From Pseudogymnoascus destructans (lineage: Eukaryota; Ascomycota; Leotiomycetes; Thelebolales; Thelebolaceae): a stretch of 64,000 nucleotides of DNA. Positions 22,183 through 33,388 of this stretch are shown here, one piece after another. How positions within the stretch are numbered: the first letter of the stretch is position 1; each line of letters starts with the position of its first letter. The notes below the pieces were generated by a model. It saw only the letters and a program-made list of their open reading frames with translations. It did not search any database and was not told the origin of the DNA. The DNA lies in the NCBI RefSeq assembly GCF_001641265.1, contig NW_020167530.1, positions 930,001 to 994,000 of the forward strand, given 5' to 3'. The position numbers were made by a program, and so were the translations under genes.

Positions 22183-24814
22183 CCTTACCGGCGCGCCACA
22201 TAAATTTGGAGTGGTCCCAGGACGGTCCGGGGACTCTGAAAGGCGCTCGGACCACCCGTAATGTGGATGGAGCCAGGAGCGGTCCTGGAACGGCGGCCGA
22301 AGTAAGACCAATTGGTAAAAAGACCGTTCCTACGGTCGGAATGGAGGGTTGAAAAAGACGCCAAGAAGACAGCTCACGAGGCAAAAGACCGGCAATCAAG
22401 ATGAGACTCTTATTATTACTACATACAGATATCTACCACCCCCTCACCCCCCATTCTGCCCCCGCCCCTTGCCAATGTCGTAATTCCCCGTTTGACCAGC
22501 GGCAACGGACGACTCCAGACCCCCCGCCCCCTTCACATCCCGAATTACCCCAGGCCAAGTTGTATTCCAAGCTCTTTCAAGACCTTCGCTAGGTCTTATC
22601 ATCTAGTGTATCCTTTGGTGTGTTCCGCCGGCCTTTGTGCGTCGAGGATTCCAAGTTTCGTTCGAGATATTCAGTGTGTAAAGCTTCGTAAGAGCGTCGA
22701 GAAGCTCAGGGTCCGCCCGGCAGTAAGAACATTGAGATTCCTGTGGGCAATCATGGCGCCAGATAGTTAGCAGTTGTAAACAAGAGAGGGGCGGGGAGGA
22801 GCAAGGGACAAACCGTGCAGAGCTGCGAAAAGCCAGCTCTGTTGAGCATTGTTGGTTGATCAACGGAAGTAAAGAAAAGGAGAAAAGACAAGATAAAGCA
22901 GACTTACCTGAACGTGGGCTATCAAGTCTGCTACAGCGAACTTGATCGAAGGCTGTTTGATTCGCATCAAAAGGAAAATGAGGAAAACAGAGAGTGTTGG
23001 CAAGAGCGAGAAAAGACAGCACAAAAGCAAGCTTGAAACAGTTAAATAAGACAGAGGAAAAATAGGAGTAATACTTGGCCAATAGCTTCAACTCACCTGT
23101 GTGTTTGATCTGCCGTAGATGGCCACGACTAGGGACACTGAATTCAGAATAACGAAGCACTAAAAAGTAAACAAATAGAATTGCGCAAAACAGGGAAAAC
23201 ATACCGGTGATAGCATCAAATCCAACGGGCCAGCTATGACTGAGCTATGACAGCTGCTAAAACAGGTCCACAAGGCGACCACAGCAAAAGCCCAAAATCA
23301 GGGCTAAAAACACCCCTCAGAAATGCTAGAGCCGTTTTTTCGAAAATCCAAAGGCCCCCACTTTGAACCCTCAAAACCTCATATAAACGCGAAAACTGAA
23401 GGAGTCGCCAACTACTGCAGTAGACAACGCCAGCAAGGGTGTGCATTTAGCTGCTTTAGGGAGACCCCCAAATCCAATTGGGATCCGAAGAGAATGGTCC
23501 TGGATACCTGGGCCAGGATTGTCGCTAGGATGTCCTGTGGATATGACCTACTGAGGGAGCTCCTCTACATGGATTGCAAGTGCAGTGGGAGGCCGAGTGT
23601 TGGAGGGGAGAAGGCGACACCAACCACGGCTGGAGAGGTACCAGAAGATCTCGCTGTCGCTCGTGGCACTTCGAACTGTGTGCCCACAGCTGGGATCCAT
23701 TCATTGTGGCCGCTGTTGACCTGGGAGGATTTGGCGATGTTAGAGATCCATTCATCGTGGCAGGGATCCATTTCTTGTTGTTGCTGTTGGTGTGGGCTTC
23801 TTTCTGCCACTGAGGAAAAGGAACGGGGAAGTTTTCGCGTCTGGGGTATTGCCTGGGAGATGTTGCATCATTGATGGGAGGCTAGCCCACGCCGTCGCCG
23901 ATCTATCCTGCTGCTGAAGGAAGGCTTCCTGGGCCCCAAGAGCTCTACAGATTCCAATGACAGATAGCTGTGTGTCTATCAAGCTATCAGCCCTTGGAAT
24001 CTTGGCCTCATTTTTCAATTTCCTCGCTCGCTTTCCTCTCCCTGTCTTCTTCACCATTTTCCTTCAGCGTTTTCCTTCGCCGTTTCCTTTGCCAGTCTCC
24101 TTCACTGGTCTCCTCATCCGGTCTCCTCATCCGGTCTCCTCATCCGGTCTCCTCATCCGGTCTCCTCATCCAGTCTCCTTCGCCGGTCTCCTTGCCGTTT
24201 TCGACCACCGATTCTACCACCGTTCCCTCTGTCGTTTCCATCACCATTTGCCTCTGTCATTTCCTTCGCTGTTTCGTCTGCCATTCTTCAGTTCCTCTTT
24301 GCCTTTCTTGCTTGGCTGGCGTGCCTTTCAACTCTTGCGGCTTCCTTGCCGCCGCTCCAACTCCTGGTCCCAGGACCGCCCATTGCCTCATCCAGGGCTA
24401 CGATGGGTTCCATTCGAGGAAACCATAAACGCCCGCCCTTGGTCTCACCCTGAGGACGGTGATAGTACTGTCCTCACTCCACGCCGACAGTGTCAGGACT
24501 GAGGAGTGAGTGCTTCCAGTCAGTATTGGCGGTCGCCGTCATGGACTCATGATGATAGTGTGGCCGGCGACGGCAATATCACATCAACGGCCCCAGGATC
24601 ACAAACGGTAAGCAAATTTTACTGTCATACTACTGTCAATTTCCTATCTACTGTTCTAAAGCTTCAACCGTATGGGTTGAAGCCTGATCCTGGATTTTGG
24701 ACGGTCTTCGGACCGGTGCACGGGCCAACTGACCGTGGGATGACCGGCCAAAATGGCTGGTGATCCCCAGACCGTCCTCGGACCCCTCCACGAATACTTG
24801 GCGCGCCGGTAAGG
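22183..24814. mobile_element. 2.63-kb TIR element flanked by TA, no recognisable transposase
   Basis: The left end CCTTACCGGCGCGCCA (22183-22198) is the exact reverse complement of the right end at 24799-24814. Similarity continues imperfectly to about 50 bp (GGAGTGGTCC.AGGACGGTC on the left, GGAGGGGTCCGAGGACGGTC on the right, reversed). Both ends are flanked by TA (22181-22182 and 24815-24816), the target duplication of Tc1/mariner-type elements. Within it no DDE transposase is visible. The minus strand has splice-like sites (for example a GTAAGT donor near 22912) and coding-like pieces such as QCSYCRADPELLDALTKLY at about 22690-22740 and QEAFLQQQDRSATAWASL near 23920, so a multi-exon gene is possible but unproven. 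A 13-bp minisatellite lies at 24107-24171. Confidence 0.8.
24107..24171. repeat. 13-bp minisatellite GGTCTCCTCATCC
   Basis: Five tandem copies of GGTCTCCTCATCC inside the TIR element, followed by diverged relatives (TCTCCTTCGCC words) on both sides. The unit is not a multiple of three, so each copy shifts any reading frame. This argues against the region being coding. Confidence 0.9.
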
Positions 24815-25075
24815 TACTCTGTGCGGAGGTTGTTGGTGATGGTCTGGGGGGTTTTTTGGGGGAGGTTTTGTATGGGGTTTTGGGGGGCATGACTTTTGGT
24901 GGGTGATTGTGGCTTGTCGTGATGTGGGATAATCACTTTTTTTGCGTCGGGGTGTTTTTATTGCTACTATTGTTTGATTACACTTAAATCACTGGTATAT
25001 AATCTAGAGGGCGAACAAATTTATCCTCCTTCTCCTTTCCTTGATTAATGTTATTTGGAAAAATAGGCAAGTCAC

Positions 25076-26558
25076 TCAAAACATAATCACGTTGAAGAAG
25101 AGCGAGAGATCGATCGCGAGCCACATGACGGTAATACCCTAGAGCGAAGTTAGTTTCGGCGTTTCAAGCTTTGCATATTAATGGAGTATCATACCTTGGC
25201 ACGGATGCTGTAGCAAAATCTCGACGGCATACCCGACAAGCAGACCAGACCAGGCCATGTTGTAGAAGCAGTAGAAGACGAAGATGAAGGCGATCTCAGC
25301 ATTTGCAGCGCTGGAATTGCGTTTTTACTTGTCGGTCCTGGCGACAATTGATGCAGTTGCGGTCCAGATAATGAAGGCTCCGAGCATGCCTCCAGTTGCA
25401 GTAAGGGAGCGGGCGACGGCCGAGCTTGTCAATCCAGAAGCACATGAACAAGGCGACGATGAAGTTGACAATATTCAGGAATCGTTGATCTCAAGCTGCT
25501 TGTTAGAGTCTTCAAGGCCTGCCAGCTTCAAAACGTCGGTCATGTAGTAAGACACGAGTCCGTTTCCAGACCATTGGGAGAAGGAGCCGAGAGAGATGAG
25601 TATGATAAGACGATGGCGGTTGCCCTTTGTGCTAATCAGCTGTTATCCGTTACCCTCGAACTCCTGCTCCAGCTTGATGGTCTCGGTGATCTCAGTGTAC
25701 TCGAGCTGCACCAACTCATCGTCTTGGTTGCCGAGAGCGTGTACGTCAGCAGAACTTTGAGGCTTGCTCATGCTTTCCCTTGGCGATAAGGAAACGTGGC
25801 GACTCTGGCACGAACCTGTTCATATTGTCAGCATGTATACTGCAGGGGGAAATATGCCCCAGAGAAATTGCGGTAAACGTACCAGATAAAGATCATTTGG
25901 AGGCAGGACGGCAGGGCCTGGAGGATGGTGGGGATACTCCATGCCCAGTTATTATCCGGTCCCAGCTTGTTTGTACCGAATGCAGTCCGTGATGCAACAA
26001 TGCTACCGAAATACCAGGTACAGTTGTGGGGGTGGACAAGCACCGCAACAAGAAAGAGGGGAGCTCCATGAGCAATGGCCACACCGAAACCGACGAAAAA
26101 ACGGGACGCAGTGAGCAGTTTCAAGTTGATACCAATAGATTGGGGAACAACACCGAGAATCATAATCGTGCAGCCAATAATGATACCCCAACGTCTGCCG
26201 AGGATATCGGCGGTATATGGGACGACTGGGAGCGCGCAGATAGACCCGACTGACATGATGGCGTTGAGGAGACCACGGGAGGCCTCATCGGATCGGGAAC
26301 GCGAACTTGGTGAGGTATGTTAGGACGTATTCGGGGTTAAGGCCAAAGCCAGCGCAGGGTGCTCACCATTTTCCATGAAGTCATAGCCTAGAGACCGTTC
26401 ATGAGCGATCCATCGTAACCGCTTGTAGCAGACGTCAAGACAACGACGCCGAGGCAGATGTACAGCGACCTCATGCCAGGTTCATTCCACCAGGTAATGC
26501 GCGAGAACTCGCGTCCGGCGACCTCAAAGGTCGGTTTGCTTACAGTGTAGAACGGCAT
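25076..26558 (-). pseudogene. Broken MFS sugar transporter (lactose-permease-like)
   Basis: The start MPFYTVSKPTFEV at 26558 and GYDGSLMNGL are followed by an in-frame TAG where family members usually have Gln. The middle part reads LPVVPYTADILGRRWGI and SRFFVGFGVAIAHGAP, but the segment before TWYFGSIVASRTAFGT is missing a dozen residues. ESPRFLIAKGKHEQASKF is followed by a frameshift into DDELVQLEYTEITETIKLEQEFEG. The rest reads WSGNGLVSYYMTDVLKL and YNMAWSGLLVGYAVEILL before stopping at an early TGA after DLSLFFN, where the last membrane span should follow. Introns are still present (for example near 25140-25195), so it is not a retrocopy. It lies 260 bp from the right TIR of the 2.63-kb element. 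Confidence 0.85.
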
Positions 26559-28252
26559 GGCGGCGGTTGAGACGCTCGCGACGCTGGTTGATGGCCGATC
26601 TTGGGGATACCTATCTGTGTAGGGGAAGGGGCGACAATGACTATATATGCATTTTGGGGTTGTCTCCGAGAGCGCGCATCTCCCTCCCCTTGCCCCTCCC
26701 AATACAACCCCGGTACCCCAAAAGCAATCGCATCTAGAGTACACCCTAACGCCCCTTCAATTCATGCGGGGAAGGAATCCACCAACGGCCACGCGGACCG
26801 CATAGCAACAGAGACCGCTGAGGGCGATTTTCTTCCCACTGGAGCATAGTAAAATCACGAGCGTGTTCTGGTGCCGGGTGGAGTGCGTCGGTGGAGTCTG
26901 CGGTGGGTCCCATCACACATGGAGCTGGGGTTGACACTGTCACTTTATACTGGGGCCGCCGAAAGCCAACAGCGGCCAGCCATTGGTTCTGTAGAGAAAA
27001 GCGATTGGATGGACTGTTTTCCATGGCATCAGACTAAATATCGACGCCGTACTCCGCACTCTAAATAAGGTCGATGCGGGGCAAACCACCACATCCAGGA
27101 TGACTCGTGACTCCACCGCCACCGCCCGTCTGCGATCCCCACAGGCAACCAGCATTATCATGAGGATCCAGGCTGGGGAGTTAGGTCGAGGGATTGCTGG
27201 CTCTAAAGTAGTGGGGCGAGGTTTTCCGCCGCATAGGCACTGTGTCTGTGGCGAGCGGTTATCACGCGCCAACTAGCGTGCGCAAAGTCAACATACCTTG
27301 AACTTTGCTCTCTTATGTACTCCAGAATTTTAGTCGGTGGGAACCGCTGTGCCTGTGCGGTAACATATTCCCAAACCCCCTCTTTCATAGGCCCATAGCA
27401 TGTTAAATATTCTGCCAAAGCCTCAAACTCGAAAGACCTTCCGAAGAGTAATCAAAAATCGAACATTGGCAGCGACGCGTCGAGAAACACGCCGATCAAG
27501 TTCAAGAGCCAGTCGAAGACCTATCAGAAAGCAAAGAACTCGAAGTAAAAAACATAAATAAAAAGCCAAATATAATGACCTCCAAAACTCGAGATCATCG
27601 GTTTGCAGTAACGCCGATGCCGTTGCGGGGGCACCAGTCGTTGAGAGACGTGGGTCTACGGGAGCAGCTACTATCAGCAATACAACAGCGCAAGGAGTGC
27701 GTGGGAACGGAGTACTAGTAGATACGGCCGGGGTCAATGGGCATGAGTATGACCTCTCAGGACCAGAGCGGCAGACTATCTTATCGGATTTCCACAACCT
27801 AGATGCTAAAGACTTTGAGGAGAAGTGGGCTAGGGTTCGTCGTAGCCAAGAAGAGCCAAGACCGTCGCGATATAACAACTAAGCGAGGTTAGGCTATGAT
27901 TGTTCCTAATGGCAGGTAGCACTAGTGACTCTTTATATGTTGTAAGCAATCGCGGTTATATTCTGGATTTGACGCCTTAGCAGCTTAAGCAGTGTATTAA
28001 ATAGTATTAGCGATACGGGTTATGTACGAGCCGTATATGAGTCTGTATCGTATACGGCAATATTAAGTCAGTGTGTATTGCCAATTCTAATACAGATCCA
28101 GTATGTATTCAGTACTTAATACTAGCCATATACAGCTAGTATTAAGGCTTAAAATGTAAAACAAGGGGTTTAAATAACCTTAATTAATGATTAATTAGAT
28201 GCTATATATTACTATAATGACTTCACGACCATCTAATGCGCTGTTATAGCAT
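26559..28252. other. Intergenic transition into the AT-rich transposon island
   Basis: I see no credible gene. Open frames at 27200-27420 and 27423-27880 are short and have no recognisable domain. Beyond about 27900 the sequence becomes AT-rich and stop-rich, with many TAG and TAA words in all frames, as in decayed transposon DNA. Confidence 0.4.
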
Positions 28253-28327
28253 GACAGTAAGCGATTTGACAGTGAGCGATTTGACAGTGAGCGATTTGAC
28301 AGTGAGCGATTTGACAGTAAGCAATTT
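28253..28327. repeat. 15-bp tandem repeat GACAGTGAGCGATTT, five copies
   Basis: Five consecutive units begin at 28253, 28268, 28283, 28298 and 28313. The first and last differ by one or two bases. Confidence 0.93.
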
Positions 28328-28355
28328 AAGACCTTAAGTTCACCTAACTCAAATG

Positions 28356-28604
28356 TGTAAGGACACAGGGCACCCAGCTCACAGTAATAGCATATGAGAG
28401 TGCGAGTCGGAGGCTAAACGGATGCTATCCTATAGGTCTACTATGAAGGATACAAAAAAGATGAAGAGAGGAACCCCCGTTGGGTCAATCTCCTCAAGTA
28501 CCCGAAACGGGTCCGACTCGGCTAACCTGCCTTTACTCTTATCATGTGATAGTAACCTGCCCGACTCAGATCCTTTCCGTCACTGAGGGACAGGCATCCT
28601 TACA
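28356..28604. mobile_element. 249-bp solo-LTR-like element with 5-bp target duplication
   Basis: It begins TGTAAGGACAC and ends GGCATCCTTACA, with TG...CA termini. AAATG is found directly on both sides (28351-28355 and 28605-28609). Two parts recur elsewhere. The first 70 bp reappear inverted at about 32913-32980. The stretch from GATGCTATCCTATAGG to the end resembles 32376-32685. This identifies a multi-copy LTR-type family with rearranged members. Confidence 0.85.
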
Positions 28605-29216
28605 AAATGTACACCATCCTCACCCTTAGTCTCTATAATAACAACTACAAGTAGACAATTTTCAAAGGTCTAGGACCATACACCTATTAACTATTAACTA
28701 CAATATCATTCGTAACCACTAGGGAAATTCAATATGGCATTGTAGATATTACCTTAAGGAGTATCTTAAGTCTAGAGGAACGAAGATTATTACAAGTCAC
28801 CTAAAAGAACATGACATTAATGTATCCTCTGCTTAAGAATCTCAAACTATCTTAATTCAAAGCAACGTTGCTAATGGCTAATGCTAAGAAGTCAACTAAT
28901 AAGTTCACATAATGTATAGAGAAAAGGTGCAAAGACATAGGTGAGCCTAAGCGTAGGATCGACAATGTAAAGAGGGCAGACACTACTATAACCACCTATG
29001 CTATAAAGAAGCTCTATGGAATATAGCAATTCAAGGACCTCACCCCTACTAAACAAGACGAATGAGTCTAGGCAAAGAAGGACGAGGTAAGACTTAAATG
29101 GTAAGACTCTTCACCTTCTTTATAGTAATCATTATAGTAACTAAGAAACAGTGTTAGAGATAGAGTCCATGTGAGTATCGTTAAGCAAATAGGATTAGAG
29201 TAGGCAGTAGGGCATA

Positions 29217-30098
29217 TGTAACAGGGTGCTGCCGTTATAGTACATGTGGTATATAAAGCATGTTATGTGTATTCTAGGCGAGCTGGAATACTGTAGTCTT
29301 TTTGGCTTAGTAGGATGTAGCATGAGCGTAATCGTACATCATTACAAGAGTATTCCGGCTCCCTAGTTAATGGGGTTTGATTAGCTTGCTAGTTAGGTGG
29401 GCTAAGCAAGCAATTAGTGTAATTCTTTACCTAGCTAACAAGGGGGCGTCCTTAGGGGCTTAAGCTATTATATACACACCTTAGCATCCTAAGTAGTAAT
29501 AGGCCTAGAAGTAAGTACAAGATGATAAGCTAGAAGCCTCTACATCTGTGCTAGGACGTCACAGACTAAAGGGGGTTGCTGCCGTTATGTTACGGCTATA
29601 GTAACATGATGTCATGGTTACAGGGCCAGGGCCTAGTAACGTGACGTGTGAGTCACAGTGGGAAGTGGGGTAGGCTGCCATGTGATGGGGCTAATGGATA
29701 GTTGCAGAAACTAGTGGATATTGGATAGTTGAGCTATCCACGAACTATCCTGAATATCTAGCTATCCGCCAACTATCCAGATTACCCATGAGGCACGACG
29801 CCACTATATAAGTAGATAGTATTTCCTTAGATAGGAGCTTCGTGCTCAACTCAATACAGTATTTGTTATATACTAGTAACGTGTTACTTGAAGCCTTTGT
29901 GTCTGATCCCCTGCCTCCTCTGATAAGTCAACCTTTACGCAAGAGAACCTCTGTGTCTTCTATTGTTTAGAAGTCAGCGTTACACGTTACAGTACATGTG
30001 GTATATAAAGCATGTTATGCGTATTCTAGGCAAGCTGGAATACTGTAGTCTTTTTGGCTTAGTAGGATGTAGCACGAGCATAACCATACATCATTATA
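29217..30098 (+). mobile_element. Miniature LTR retroelement (TRIM-like) with nested solo LTR
   Basis: The 5' LTR is 29217-29346 (TGTAACAGGG...CATCATTACA, 130 bp). The 3' LTR runs from about 29573 to 30098 but is split by a 402-bp insertion. The same 5-bp word GCATA lies just before the 5' LTR (29212-29216) and just after the 3' LTR (30099-30103), so the whole is one insertion. The internal region is only about 226 bp, with no room for gag or pol, and ends in a purine run (AAAGGGGG) like a polypurine tract. The LTR carries GGTATATAAAGC, a TATA-like box. A solo copy of the same LTR lies at 36222-36350. Confidence 0.85.
29588..29984 (+). mobile_element. 397-bp solo LTR inserted into the 3' LTR of the miniature element
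   Basis: It starts TGTTACGG and ends GCGTTACA, with CGTTA duplicated at 29583-29587 and 29985-29989. Removing it rejoins the interrupted 3' LTR. Positions 29787-29984 are nearly identical, in inverted orientation, to 34645-34840. The first half (29588-29786) is unrelated to that copy and is rich in GGATAGTTG/CAACTATCC palindromic words. Confidence 0.88.
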
Positions 30099-30410
30099 GC
30101 ATATGTGCTTTAGGATGATAACAACCAGTGTTGCCAGTAGTATATTGGTTCTTGGCAGTATATTGCGATATATATCGCAATACGAGTCTTGGCAATATAA
30201 ACAATATGCTTGGCAATATGATATGGCCTTCCTTCATTCCTTGGCAATATGATATGCCCCACATTATATTGCCAATATAAACAATATAAACAATATCGCT
30301 TATTATAATACACGTGATGATAATGATGTTAAATATAGCTATGAAGCTAGTAGATAAGTGCCGTTGAAAACTCTGCACGCGTAGTACTATTACTATTATA
30401 TAGTAGTACT

Positions 30411-31320
30411 ATGGCTTCAACAAATGCAGATTCTAGTAATTTATCTTCTCTTAATAGTAGCAGCTTCCAAGACAATGCCGATGTGTTCCAGTTACAGTCC
30501 TCACAACTAGATCTTGATAGTACTATAGTACCTTCAATTTCATCAACAACCCAACGAGTACAAACCTCATGGGTTTGGCAACACAATAAAAGCCCTTCAT
30601 TAATAGAGGATGCTAACAAGTGCATTTGGCAATGCTTATATTGTACTAAACAATACAAAGGGTCGGGTGGTACAGCTGCTCCAGCAAAGCACTTGACAGA
30701 TTTACACCAAGTGACAGATACTTCAAAGGAGTTACGAGTTAAGAACATGCAGATGAGTATTTCAAGCGCCTTCTCAAGTGGAATAAGTAACCCATATAAA
30801 CGGCGACGAGATACCGACTTTGATGCTCCAACTTTTGAGCAGCTACTTGTCCGACTTATTGCTAGATGCTCATTATCATTCACAATTGTCCAACGCCCTT
30901 AATACATTTCTTAAATGTTAATAGTGAAGAGTCTTTACCTCGAAGCCATAGTACTATACGAGAATGGGTAGTTCGAAGATACAAGCAAGAGAGGGTCAAG
31001 ATTCAGCAAGCTTTGCAGTCATCTCAGTCGAAGATCCATCTTGTCATACTGACATTCGTTGCACTCAGTTTGCTATCAAACTCAAGAGCAAACTTAGAAA
31101 TCTCCTCCTCAAACCTACAAGTCACCATACATATCTTGGCTTATCACACCAACAACAGAAGCAATACTACTCAACAATTGCTGCAAACTCTTCTACTACA
31201 TCTGTTTATGCTACATACATCACGGCATATCATTTGGACACTCATTGAACAAGTTATTAAGAAACTCTCCTCCTTAAGGGGGTGGGCCAATACTACCACA
31301 TGGCATATCTCTACCAACTA
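30411..31320 (+). pseudogene. hAT transposase, N-terminal remnant with BED zinc finger
   Basis: The ATG at 30411 opens a Ser-rich leader, then VWQHNKSP and a BED-type finger: CLYCTKQY... with KHLTDLH, about residues 78-105. After the stop at 30902 the same protein continues in other frames with SNALNTFLNVNSEESLPRS and TIREWVVRRYKQERVKIQQAL, then decays around 31060-31320. Frame changes and loss of the catalytic core make it inactive. Confidence 0.85.
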
Positions 31321-31420
31321 GAGGCCTAGGAACATGAACGATAGCTCTAGAAGCTCCTACGAACCTCTATGATTCATTACATGTCATCGCTCTTTAGTTA
31401 CCCACAAGATTGGTTATGTT

Positions 31421-31468
31421 ATGACATAATTTGTCTATGACATAATTTGTCTATGACATAATTTGTCT
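31421..31468. repeat. 16-bp tandem repeat ATGACATAATTTGTCT, three copies
   Basis: Three exact copies in direct tandem lie within the foreign segment that interrupts the hAT transposase. Confidence 0.93.
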
Positions 31469-32375
31469 ATAGGGGTACTCTGACCTTGGACCTCCTTTTA
31501 CTTCCTATAGGCTACGAACCTAAGAGATGGTTCTATGGGATTCTCTTACGTCGACTACAGTTACCAAGCCTGGTAAGTCATGGAAAGTCTTGGAAAATGA
31601 GAGAACTACATTCCTTTAGCATAAATAGGATTGCCCTTTCCTTAAGAAAGGGCAAGCAGACAATACAGTAAATCGACTATCACATACTTCCACGTCTTTT
31701 CCAAGCTTCCAAGCATTCATCTTGTTACTCCTTGTTTCTGAAAAGTCAGTGAGGTGTTAACCTCTTGACTTACCCCTGAGTTCCCAGACTCAACATTTGT
31801 TGCAACTTGTCTGAACCACTTCACTACATCACACACCTGATTGCTGCGTTGTGGAATAGTCTAAGCTACAACCCTTTGGCTCTGTTTTCTAAGACAGTGT
31901 GTTGTCTTAGTAAATTCATCCCTTCCTTGGGTGGCTAGATTCTCACATCTGGTGCACCCACCATTACAGTCGGAACCGGCATCTTCGATTCTTTCTTTTT
32001 GAATTGAATCTGCGATTCCGTTAGCCAAGCCCAAGTTATCACCAGCACGCCAACGCGCTCCCATCACCTACTCGTTCGTTCAGATTGTGGATATCCTATA
32101 CAATCAGTTAGTAGACGATCAAGAAACGGACGGGGAGTGGCCACTTACTGGTCTCGGAGGTCAGTTTGTGGGCGTTGTTGTTGTGAAGCAAAGAATAAAA
32201 AACGAGAAAGTGGGCGAAGCTCTGAACTCAGATTTGGCTTACAACAATGACACCTGAATCGGGTTAGCGCAGCCACCCTCCTTGTGCGATGGGGAACTTT
32301 CGACGCGTACCTGTAGCGGATACCTCCCGGTGCTCATTCGGACCATCACCACTAAGCTAGAGATTGAACAAAGAA

Positions 32376-32980
32376 AAGATGCTATCCTATAGGTCTACTA
32401 CGAAGGATACAAAAAAGATGAAGGGGGAACCCCGTTGAGTCTGTTTCCTTAAGTACCCGAAACGGGCCCGACTCGGTTATCCCAACCCTAGCCCTGAACC
32501 TTCCACCGCAACAGGTCTGCATCGGCCCTGAACCCTATACACTTACCGTCCCCCACTATAGTGTAACTCGCTATATGCTCCTCTACTGGTTCGAAACCCC
32601 ACCGAGTCGGATTCCATGATTGTAGTGACCGTAACAGTTCTGAGACAGGTTCTTCGAGTATCTAGGTATGGAGGCATCCTTACACTACCCCCCGTCGTAA
32701 GAGAGTGCTTTGTCTGCAAAGCACACTGCCCGCCTATAGTCTGGAACCCCTCCGGGTAGCGTCAGTGACTTCGGCGTTCTTTGTCGTAGGGTTTGCGCGC
32801 GTGGCCGCATTAGTGACAACCGCATTGGTCTGATGTGCCGGGAGATGGAAAAAAAAAATCCTGGAGCAGTAATACCGTATCAGCTCCGTCTGGTATGCGA
32901 CTACTTTTTCGTTTAGCCTCCGACTCGCACTCTCATATGCTATTACTGTGAGCTGGGTGCCCTGTGTCCTTACACAAACC
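32376..32980. mobile_element. Rearranged retroelement LTR fragments inside the hAT element
   Basis: The + strand from GATGCTATCCTATAGG to GGCATCCTTACA (about 32376-32685) resembles the second part of the element at 28356. The last 70 bp, ending CCTTACA at about 32975-32980, match its first 70 bp in inverted orientation. They border the point where hAT transposase sequence resumes. A purine tract, ACGACGGGGGGTAG on the minus strand, directly precedes TGTAAGGATGCC, as an LTR element's polypurine tract would. The insertion's left boundary was not found. Confidence 0.6.
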
Positions 32981-33170
32981 TCCAAAAGATGGCTCTTGAT
33001 ATCTTATCAATACCTGCAATGAGTGCTGAGCCTGAACGTTTATTCTCAGGGGCAAAGATCACAATTACAGATTGAAGGAACCGACTAGGGGTTGATACTA
33101 TTGAGTATTTAGAGTGTTTAAAGTCATGGCTAAATCTTTCGACTAATTCTTGGATTGATGATGATGAGTA
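32981..33170 (+). pseudogene. hAT transposase C-terminal dimerisation remnant
   Basis: Reads MALDILSIPAMSAEPERLF and SGAKITITD, then a TGA, then RNRLGVDTIEYLECLKSW. This is the conserved hAT dimerisation domain. The TGA stands where an Arg codon is expected, consistent with one C-to-T change (CGA to TGA). The true stop follows DDDE at 33168-33170. Confidence 0.85.
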
Positions 33171-33388
33171 GTACTATTACTATTTCATTCTATATTAATG
33201 CTATTAGTTTCTAAATTATTATATATAGTATACTATAGCATAATATCTTACTGTCTACAGTATTATGGTGCAGACAGGCATCACAGTCAATTTGCCAGGT
33301 CAAGTGATGCTAACTACACGAACTGCACGAACTGCACCAACTACACAAGCGTCACTCTAGGTTTGTGACATTTAATAGTACTATAGTA

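Noticed and set aside
24815..24960. Extension of the 2.63-kb TIR element to the right
   Set aside because: Inverted similarity to the left end stops exactly at the TA at 24815-24816.
32580..32640. Possible tRNA or SINE because of GGTTCGAAACC (B-box-like)
   Set aside because: No A box, acceptor stem or cloverleaf could be built around it, and it lies within LTR-like sequence.
32734..32985. Minus-strand frame read as a retroelement RNase H piece (VIAYESASRRLN)
   Set aside because: Only a dozen residues resemble the motif and the rest does not follow the family, so I treat it as chance.
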